DNA from: Dentipellis sp. KUC8613
Taxonomy: Eukaryota; Basidiomycota; Agaricomycetes; Russulales; Hericiaceae
Reading direction: 5' to 3'
Length of the DNA stretch: 38,083 bases
NCBI GenBank assembly: GCA_002286715.1
Contig: NSJX01000120.1
Span: 1-38,083 of the forward strand
Made by a program: the position numbers and the translations under genes. Positions 30,534-38,083 of the stretch are shown piece after piece. Under the pieces are notes generated by a model. That model was not told the origin of the DNA. It ran no database searches and saw only the letters and a list, made by a program, of their open reading frames with translations. Numbering within the stretch: the first letter of the stretch is position 1; the number at the start of each line of letters is the position of its first letter.

Positions 30534-32715
30534 TCACAAAGAAAGCACCCTCGCAAAGTATTTCTCCACTCCCTCAGCACCGCCCACCAGCGCACCAACG
30601 ACACCATCCGGCCGTACCACCGCAACATGCGCACCGTACGCGGGATATGCATGGCCATCTCGATCGTGCAGAACCAAGTCTACACCTGCAGCAGCCTCTC
30701 CAGAAAGTGCGTTCTGCGACCGGATCGCCACGGTGCGAACGAGGCCCGCAGGGACACGCGCAAGGGGAGCTAGCGCCGAAGATGCCTCGCCATCCGTGAA
30801 AACAAGCACGGTATGGTGCTCCGGGCCGAATACATCAAACAACCTTGTCACGCCGCCCGTATTCAGATCCAGAAGTCCCGCAGCATCCGGAGCGCGGTCG
30901 CCGGCGTGCAGCCGTCCGCCTTCCTCGACGACATAGGTGCTCGCGGTGAGCTCTTCCGCCTTGACTTTGTCCTGCGACTCGAGCTCCGCGACGGCCTCGT
31001 CCACAACGACCGGGCTCCAGCGATAATGCACGCCGAGCTGGTTGAGCTGAGTCGAGCGCGTCCAAGCAGACTCGCTCTCCTTCCCTGGCGTGGAAGTAGA
31101 CTGATCTTTCGCGGCGGCCATAGTGCGATTGAGGAGAGCTGTCGTCCGCTGAAGCATCTCCTTGATGACAGGCAGCCGCTCTGCGTCGTAGCTGTCGAGG
31201 AGAGCAGGCGTCGCAAGGCCTTTGCAGGTGAGTGCCAGCTTCCAGCCGAGGTTGAACTAAGGGATAGCCGATCAGGAGAATCAATAGAATAGACAGAGGT
31301 CAGACACGCACCGCATCCATGACACTTGAATTCATGCCTTGGCCACCCGTCGCGCTGTGAACATGCGCAGCGTCTATATAGTGTCAGGTGAGCAGAGACG
31401 TAATAGGATATGGAAAGTGACGAACCACCGGCGATGAACACCCTGCCGTGTCTGAAGCTGTTAGCGACACGAATGTTTGGCCTAGTAGTCAATGCAAAAA
31501 AATTAATAAAGCCTGGAACCTAACCAAGTGGACTACGACGGACCGATAATTGGAGATAGTCTCAAACTTGCCGATCTTGAGCTCTGGAACCTTTGCGAGG
31601 GCGTACACGAACTGGCGGAGATATTCGTGGTCCTCGAGAGCCTTTGCATGGTCGAGATTGGGTCCGAAGACGGCGTAGAAAAAGATTTTCTCCTTTGCGG
31701 AGCGATTTGTCGGGCGGAGGACAGCCCTGTTCGAGTCACGAAGATATTATTAGTTGATGAGTCGCCAGGAAACGTGAGGTGGAACTTACACATCGTTCGG
31801 CGAATCGCCAAACTTGTGCCAATGCTATAAGGTCCAAAAGTAAGAATTTGCGCAAGTCTGGAAGAGGCAAAAAATACGAACCTCCTGATCGAGTCCGTAT
31901 ACTTCGGCGTCGCCGATGATGATATTGACCGCATCTCGTGTCTCTCCGAGGAACGACAGGTCCAAGATTTTGCGGACCACGCCTGCATGGCCATTTAGTC
32001 TAAGCATGGGCCACAAGATCCAGGTACTATAGCGACGTACCTCTAGCACCGTCAGCACCTAAAACGTACTTTGACGTGACAGTCTCCTCCACTTCCTTAC
32101 CGTCTTGCCGCCTTACGATGGCAGCATCGACTGAATCCTCGCGCTGCTCGAGGCGAACCAGCTCCGTTGCCAGCTCAACATCGACGCCCTGAGCCTTGAG
32201 GTGCTCACGAAGGATGCTGCACGCAGCATCCTGCCCTAGAATGCATGGACGGCGCTTCGTGGAATCAGCGACAGGTAAAGGCTATGACATTCAGCCGACT
32301 TACTTCTGGAAAGCTTGGAGTAGGCTCCAAGACAGTCATCATCGGATGGACGCTGGCGGGCTTTCCGTCCTTCCACTCCTTCATGACTGTATTAAAAGTA
32401 CCTTGTTTCTTCACATCTTCTAACACTCCGAGAAAGTGGTAGATCTCGAGTGTCCGCGGCTAACAAATATTGTTTAGAAGGAGCGCAACCTGAGAGAGCG
32501 GATCGGCGCACCATAATACCAGCTCCGCGCTGGCCTAGAGGATAGTCTGGCAACTTCTCGATGATGCGCACGGAAACACCATTCTTCGCGAGGGCGAGAG
32601 CAGCGACCAGGCCAGTCGGACCAGCGCCAACCTAACAAAGGGCTCGTCAAAATATGATTTACCTCGAACATTATGAGAACACACGTACAATCAGGACGTC
32701 AATAATTGGAGACAT
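30534..32715 (-). CDS. FAD-dependent phenol-hydroxylase-type monooxygenase B (558 aa)
   Basis: Ten exons: 32689-32715, 32512-32631, 32304-32459, 32041-32254, 31882-31982, 31790-31824, 31544-31726, 31426-31481, 31312-31373 and 30534-31256. They join to an open 1677-nt frame. Motifs are VGAGPTG near residues 10-16, RGAGIMPRTLEI, the DG motif LGADGARG, GDAAHVHSATGGQGMN and FNLGWKLALTCKG. The thioredoxin-like C-terminal domain follows (RLFDVFGPEHHTVLVFTDG, GVEKYFA). Same family and reaction type as gene A. The two are tandem duplicates with matching intron positions and clear divergence, most visible in exon 3 after LEDVKK. The exon 8 donor was placed at GTTCGT because this restores AGDAAH. A 9-bp palindrome pair and a CRE-like palindrome lie upstream. 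Substrate unknown. Confidence 0.92.
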
Positions 32716-32757
32716 GACAAGGAAGCGAGCTAGGGAGTTACACCGCGGGCAAGAGGA

Positions 32758-32778
32758 CATGTGATCTTTGATCACATG
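32758..32778. promoter_or_regulatory. Palindrome CATGTGATC-ttt-GATCACATG
   Basis: Perfect 9-bp arms with a 3-nt centre, 43 bp upstream of the monooxygenase B start. Its symmetry suits a dimeric DNA-binding protein, and CACATG/CATGTG resembles an E-box-like half site. Function not shown. Confidence 0.4.
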
Positions 32779-32999
32779 CCGATTTCATGCTGATTTCTTA
32801 GCCAAACTGATCATCGTGAGTTTTGTGAGGAAATGTTAAACACATTTTAAATGTCTTCAACATGGGTATCATGGTGGATGTCATGTTTACATTTTTAATG
32901 ATATCAAAGATGACACGAAAAAGTTCACTAGGAACAAATTTGGAATTAAATCAATATTTCTTAAGTGATTACATTTGAGATCACATTCGACTTGACACA

Positions 33000-33019
33000 T
33001 GACGTCGCGACGTCGTGAC
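33000..33019. promoter_or_regulatory. CRE-like palindrome TGACGTCGCGACGTCGTGAC
   Basis: 33001-33014 is a perfect 14-bp palindrome containing two GACGTC cores, preceded by T to give TGACGTC. bZIP (CREB/ATF type) factors bind TGACGTCA-like sites. It lies about 285 bp upstream of monooxygenase B. Binding is inferred only. Confidence 0.35.
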
Positions 33020-33239
33020 ACAATGCCTCGAGGCCTCAAGACGTCTGGACGCAAGGTCGACGTGCTCTCATCGATGTCGAGACACAGGCAGTCCAGGTGT
33101 CTGGCGATGTGTCCAGCATGTGTCTTTGAGATGATACTGTCGCCTCCAACCAGGGAAGAAATACTGCTGCCAGAGTGGCAGACGACGACCATCTGCAGTC
33201 GTTCACGAGCTCGGGGTAGTGCCCAACGAGCGCCGTGAT

Positions 33240-33850
33240 GAGCTTCGGCGCGTGGAACAGGGCGTTCAGCACGCGCGAACTTCATGGTGCGCGACTGTGA
33301 ACAGATCTCCTCTCCACACTCCTGCCTCGGCTCCCCTTCCTCCACCGTGGTACCCGAGCAAGAAACGCGCCCGTCATTGCCGCGAGCCAGCGCCACCGCC
33401 GCACCCAGCAGCCCGCTATCATGCAGCAGCGCGCGCGCCGATCATACATACCCCGGAACTGAGGTTAACATCGCGCGGAGGTAGCCCGGGTGCCGCACAT
33501 ACGCGTACGGCCCGGAGGTGGCGAGTGCGTGCGTATCGTGGATGGAGAGCTGGAAGGTGTATAGCGGGCCAAGGTGGCAGAAGGACGCGGGGCACAGGAG
33601 CACGCTGAGCGCGAGGAGCGCGAGGCCGGCGAGGTAGGAAGAGGGGAGGCGTGGGCTGGCTGCCGCTGGCGCGGTGAGGGTGGGAAGGATGGTATGGGAG
33701 AGCGGGGAAGTGGGGAAGTGAGGAGGGCGTGCACGAGGGTGAAGGCACTTCGGCAAGGGTGGTGAGAATGGAAAGGGACTATGGGTAGGGCCATGGGCGG
33801 TGAGGAGAGCCGGTAGTGGGATAGATTGGATGCTATGCGCATTGGGGTAG
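33240..33850 (-). pseudogene. Isoprenylcysteine methyltransferase-like fragment
   Basis: The minus frame at 33467-33690 reads YLAGLALLALSVLLCPASF, then LGPLYTFQLSIHDTHAL, then ATSGPYAYVRHPGYLRAML. This matches the core of the ICMT family of membrane methyltransferases (GPY..VRHP.Y). A GTATGT donor and TAG acceptor (33430-33465) follow. The expected C-terminal EE..L...FGEEW region survives only as VEEGEPRQECGEEI in a different frame. No convincing N-terminal exons are found. I read it as decayed or partial. It could still be a poorly modelled gene. Confidence 0.5.
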
Positions 33851-34598
33851 TCCGTCAGTCAATCCAGGAGATGATCGAAAGGAAGAGGCAAACCTGGGTG
33901 GCACAATCTAGTTGTGCAAATCTGGGAGGCGCGGGCATAAAACTATGGTGGCGCGTCCTGTTCTTAGGCCAGTGCTCGAATTTCTTGACCGACGGGAGGC
34001 GTATTTCGAGAAACATTCTCGGGAATCACAGCAAGAACGGCTTCTTGTCTTTGGAGCTGACCAGTGTGCGTGCGAACAGCGATGGGGTCGACGGTTGGAA
34101 GGGGCGAGGAGATGTCGGGGACGAGGAAAGCTGCCTCGATGAGGTCGATGGGACGGACGGGTCGCGAGTGACGTATTCTGGCCAGAAGGTATGAACGGAG
34201 AGAGTTGGATAGAGCGTGGTGCTGCTTTGGCAGGCCCGGGTGATAGATTTGCGGACGGCTCGGTAGGAGCATTGGAAGATGGTGTTGGCGCATGATTTGT
34301 AGGCGGAAATGCCGAAGTAAGAACGTTGTTTGCTACGTGTAGGAAGAGAAATGTTACCTGCTGTACCATTTTAAAGCCATCACCACGCCAGCTCGGCCTG
34401 GTTTCCATGTGTCGAAATACGAGTGCCAAGAAAATCACCCAAAAACTATGAGTTCTCTAGTAAGTACAAGATTCACTGCCTCAATAGCACCGGAACCTAA
34501 AAACAGAGAGCTCAGTTCAGAAATGGCCTATAAACTCGGAACAAGACATACCATTGCGCACCGCTGGGTCGCTTCGAGAAGCACTTCACTGAATCCCA
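33851..34598. other. Region with coding-like scraps, unassigned
   Basis: On the minus strand FGISAYKSCANTIFQC and following residues (about 34200-34320) look coding and could be an upstream exon of the ICMT-like gene, but I cannot connect them in frame. Overlapping frames on both strands reflect base composition. No supported gene. Confidence 0.3.
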
Positions 34599-35016
34599 CT
34601 ACAACTCTTCAAGAATATCCCTGACCTTCTGCAGCAGCTCCTCCTGCCCGATCGGCGCCTTCACGTCCAGTCGTACCGATCCGAGGACCTTGTGCGAATC
34701 CTTGTTGGCAATAGCCCTGAGCGTGCTGTGGTCGGCTCCCTTGTTTGCCTGGACGTGGATCCAGCGGTATTGCCTGTCTTTCTCGGAGTACAGCTTGCCG
34801 AAGTCCAGACGGATTCCGACTTGCTTGTCTGTGCGGTCGCGTCGAACCGGCCAGGCGCGTTCTCCTAGCGCTGCAGACTGCAGGCTCCCGGTAATCTTGG
34901 CATGTCCATTGGACTTTGATATATCAATATAGAAACCAAAATGAAAACAATATGTAATTACTTACCGACCGAAACAAGGGGGCAATGACCTGGTCGTAGT
35001 ACTTGATAAGGCGCAT
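34599..35016 (-). CDS. Small two-exon gene, unknown function (121 aa)
   Basis: Exon 1, 34966-35016 (17 codons, MRLIKYYDQVIAPLFRS). Intron 34914-34965, 52 nt, GTAAGT...AAAG. Exon 2, 34599-34913, ends in EELLQKVRDILEEL and a stop. The joined frame is open, basic and hydrophilic (pI likely high), with no signal peptide or membrane segment. Codons look used, for example GKLYSEKDRQYRWIHVQANK. The start ATG has a purine-poor but Kozak-compatible ACCACC leader. I do not recognise the family. The consistent splice signals and the absence of stops over 104 codons of exon 2 make it a probable real gene. Confidence 0.65.
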
Positions 35017-37124
35017 GGTGGTCTTGAAGAAACAAGAGGAAGGGTGAGAATAGAGCGTTGTTGGAAGAGGAGAGGGCAGGCGTTCACTCACCGACCGATT
35101 GAGCGAGTTGAGAGTAGAGTTTCAACCTCAGGTCGCGAGAGTGCGAGGGTTAGATATGTGAGTGGGAAAAAGAAGAAAGAAATGTTTAGGCAAGGTGTTA
35201 TGGATGTCGAGACAAGGGAGATAACGAGATCCCTCCAAATGCTCTAAGTGGAACCAGGGTGGTGCAGACGAAAGCCAACCGATTTTTTCAAAGACGCCGT
35301 CTTCGAATGTGCACTTTAGGAGTCGGACGGCAGAGGTGGGCGACAAGTGAGTGGCACAGGGTGTGTCCTTGTAAGACTCGCAATTCTAGCGTAATCGGGA
35401 ACTTTGACAGGGAAGAAAATCGCCCACTCACCTCCATAAGCTGCCGTGCAGCAGGGAGCACAACGATTGTAGTGACTTCATATTTGTAGATGCACCAAAG
35501 TGCGTATACACATCTGAGAGGCTTCCTGATTACCGTGATCCTCTCGCCGCCTGCAAATTCTTCTCTTAATAAAATTGGTGGTGCATTTCACCGGTCATCA
35601 CAATTCACGGGGTAAGGCTGGGGATGAAGTTCGAACGCGCAATTGTACGGCCACAGATGTAGAGACACGTCTACAAGGACAATACCTGAAAGAGAATATT
35701 ATAATGCTGAGTAATGAGGGAGCCTTCTCACAGCAAGACAGAAATTGCAGCATACCTTTACCCGTAGGTCAATCGATGCAGACGCATGCAGTGCGGTGCT
35801 ATGCTGCCCACGGTGATACTCGACAACCGAAAAAGACCGATCCATTGGGATTGACCATTGAGGGGAACCGTTGCGCACCGCCGAAGGACTGAATGTTGTT
35901 GAAGTCCGGGCATGCGAGTACTTCGGCACTGCCTATTACAGCTGTTTAGAAATCAATAGGCCTCGTGGACCCTTCTTTGCACACCCGTGTGTCACAAGTT
36001 TCGCGCCCCGAATGAGGCCGTCAATGCCGCCGCGCGTATATTCCAATACCAGCTGAAAAAGTCGGTAGACTGAGCACAGAATTCCCCGAGCCCTCCTGAT
36101 ATGCGACTGTGCAAAAGAGTTTCCGCGCGGTCCATTGATCTGTATCTGCGTGATGAAGGTGAAGAATCAGTTGTCTAACGGTATCAGTGTATCAAGATAT
36201 TCCACATTCTTCACCCATATCGTGGCAGTCTTGATCTGATTCTCAATGTGAAGTGATGTCGCGAGACACAATCCATGCTCGACGTTCGACGTAACAAGGC
36301 CAAATACGGCCCGGTGGCTACAGCGGACCGTGCCGTCATGTGGCTGTGCACCGCCTCCTTCCCCCCGCAAATAACATTAAATGTTGAACGTTGAACTTTG
36401 GACTTCGACGTGCTTGCGCATCACCCGCTAAACGAAGTGAGTGGGTCCGAACAGGCGTGCTTTTGCACGTATCTGTCCCTCGAAGAGGTCGCGTCATTTT
36501 CTAAACCGCATGCCGAAAGCGTCCAAGAGACCGTCAACGCGTGGCCCATCGTGAGTGCGTGCACGCGTTCGCTGTCTAACGACTGGGTCAGGATCAATGA
36601 TGCAGTCCCAGAAACAGAGATACTGCATTTTTTACCATCCCAATGCTACCCATAAAAATAACATCACTACTAGAAGTACTCCGTATAGAAATACATGACG
36701 CACTCATGCGCCGCGGCACGCTGAGTTACGGCCTGCCCGGGGACCTGCATATGCACATCGACTTCGTCTAGCTCACGACTATGTTCTGGTGCTTGGATGA
36801 CCTTCTGCTGGCCCAGATTCTGCAGGCGTTGCTTCTGGCGTATTTGTAAACATTCCAGTCGACGCCACCAGCGTTATCAGCTGGTTGCTCTGTCGGAAAG
36901 TTGTAGTATCTGCCCTGGGATCACACACTCTTGCCGACGTCCTCGCTTGAGGTCAAGCATATACGAATACAATATCATAGAAGAGACAGAGAATACAGGA
37001 CATTTCTAAAATAGGGAAGTAAGTCATTGAAACGGCGCACGCTTAGTATAGATTCTCCTGTCAAGGGGTGGGTCGGGACGAAGAAGTCCTACGCCGCTTA
37101 AAAACCAGAGTCATGTCCTGAATG
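35017..37124. other. Two-kilobase stretch without a supported gene
   Basis: 35128-35490 minus has scraps such as YEVTTIVVLPAARQLME followed by a GTGAGT donor, and FEKIGWLSSAPPWF, in different frames. They might be leftovers of one small gene. 36690-36800 plus contains RRGTLSYGLPGDLHMHIDFV then a stop and TTMFWCLDDLLLAQ, again coding-like but interrupted. No complete gene, RNA gene or repeat is seen. Confidence 0.35.
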
Positions 37125-38083
37125 TCAGAACGGGAAAGCTATAACTATCATCAGTATGGATCTGTGAAGATAAGAGCAGTTCAAGCTGACCGTGGGTTGT
37201 GATAAAGGGACAGTAGTGGCCAAGCTCGGGGCCTGTAAGTCCTCCTCGCCAGCGCTGGATGTGGTGCTCATTGTCTCAGATGGGGGGCTAGTTAGAATGA
37301 TTGTTTCGTGAATGGTCGTGGTCACCGTCAGAGGTGCTTCAGTTGAGGTTGGTGCCTCGAAAACTTCTTGACCGGTGCGTTGCGTCGTGCTCGAGGCCGG
37401 GTGCTCGGAGACACTTGGCATGTGCGTATCACGAACAGTGACGGTGACGGTTGGATGGGCCAGCGGAGAGATGGGTGTGTCTGGGAGTCCAAGGGAAGGG
37501 GTTTCTCTAGATTCTTCGGCTGAGGGCGTGAAGGTCACCGTGACAGTCTGCACGGGCTGGGGTGGAATGAATCGCCAACTTATGATATGACAATCAGAAT
37601 AAAGCTTACCTGCAACTGCACGAGACCCCCAGTGGCAGCCACGTTGGGGCGGAGCTGATCTAGGATACCGTCGTATATGCGCTCATAAACGGACGACCTG
37701 CCACTAGCCATTGAATTCGAGTTTGGGACAAGTCCCAAGGTCTTCATGTACTGGTGGACAACGACCTGGACCGGGAGCTGAGATAACATAGGCAAAGCGG
37801 CCACAAAAAGAACCGATCGCCAAATGTGGCGAAAGACCGCATTCACCTATAATTTATCATGAAGTCGAAGCTTCGGAAAGAAGTCTGAGAGCGTACCCAT
37901 GCACGGTAAGAGTTAGCCCTGTCGGAGGCTGTCTCCGAGGGCTCGATCCATATCCTTACAACCGTCTCAGAACCTCTCTCCGAAACGCCCGTCGCAATGT
38001 GCGTGCGACCCCTTACGCAGCAGCAAGACTAGTTCGTGTGAGACGTTTCAATACACCCATTACATGCTGTTGGCAACTTACAA
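37125..38083 (-). CDS. Ser/Thr-rich protein, C-terminal part, runs off the window
   Basis: Visible exons are 38082-38083 (edge), 37897-38028, 37610-37846 and 37125-37556, with introns of 50-53 nt carrying GTAAGT/GTACGC/GTAAGC donors. The join of 37610 to 37556 uses the CCCCAG acceptor, which keeps the frame. Encoded order: an acidic segment (WIEPSETASDRANSY), a hydrophobic stretch (IWRSVLFVAALPMLSQL) that may be a membrane segment, then a region of about 140 residues rich in Ser/Thr/Pro/Glu. That region has three TVTVT-type repeats (QTVTVTFTPSA, HPTVTVTVRDT, LTVTTTIHET). The last residues are hydrophobic (ILMIVIAFPF). The family is not recognised. The 5' part lies beyond 38083. Confidence 0.6.

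Larger units (their letters stand above)
32716..33239. other. AT-rich upstream region of monooxygenase B
   Basis: No gene. 32780-32990 is noticeably AT-rich compared with the rest of the window. It should contain the promoter of gene B. The two palindromes listed separately are the only structured elements I see. Confidence 0.45.

Noticed and set aside
35128..35490. Possible SRPBCC (START-like) protein remnant on the minus strand
   Set aside because: Only two short motifs fit loosely and they lie in different frames without consistent splice sites.
36690..36960. Plus-strand LDDLL-containing segment reminiscent of terpene synthase aspartate motifs
   Set aside because: Several stops, no second metal-binding motif, and the similarity is too short to support a call.

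Overview
The window looks like nuclear DNA of a basidiomycete fungus, most likely an Agaricomycete (bracket-fungus type). Genes are split by many 45-80 nt GT-AG introns, exons are short, and the two protein families present (fungal heptahelical proteins and phenol-hydroxylase-type flavin monooxygenases) are typical of that group. No lineage marker gene is present, so the assignment is an inference.

Layout, left to right. 1-2200 is GC- and CT-rich sequence without a supported gene, ending in a small 29-bp tandem repeat. 2254-25065 is a head-to-tail array of eight paralogous genes, all on the minus strand. Each encodes a seven-helix membrane protein of about 350-380 residues. Splicing them by hand gives seven open genes of 378, 368, 353, 379, 362, 367 and 346 aa, all with seven exons and identical intron phases. 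The leftmost copy is cut off after helix 4 (197 aa). Exon 2 is 122 nt and exon 4 is 79 nt in all eight copies, while exons 3, 5 and 6 vary in length exactly where predicted outside loops lie. Between copies 1 and 4 an intergenic unit is also duplicated, so the units that multiplied were a gene plus about 2 kb of flank. One intergenic stretch (about 11505-11922) holds a broken, opposite-strand relic of a flavin monooxygenase.

26558-32715 carries two tandem, minus-strand, ten-exon genes for FAD-dependent monooxygenases (559 and 558 aa) with matching exon structure. Between them lies a 761-bp fold-back element with 252-bp arms that differ at only two positions. Each arm contains a 71-nt tRNA-like sequence. 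A second, weaker fold-back with 27-bp perfect arms lies at 25890-26135.

32716-38083 contains a decayed isoprenylcysteine-methyltransferase-like fragment, a short two-exon gene of unknown function (34599-35016), long stretches with nothing recognisable, and a minus-strand gene leaving the window on the right that encodes a Ser/Thr-rich protein.

How it may work together: the array reads like an expanding, diversifying set of fungal seven-helix surface proteins with receptor-like topology. The neighbouring aromatic-type hydroxylases, plus a relic of the same enzyme inside the array, suggest long physical linkage of a possible sensor family with an oxidative enzyme. That functional link is inference only.
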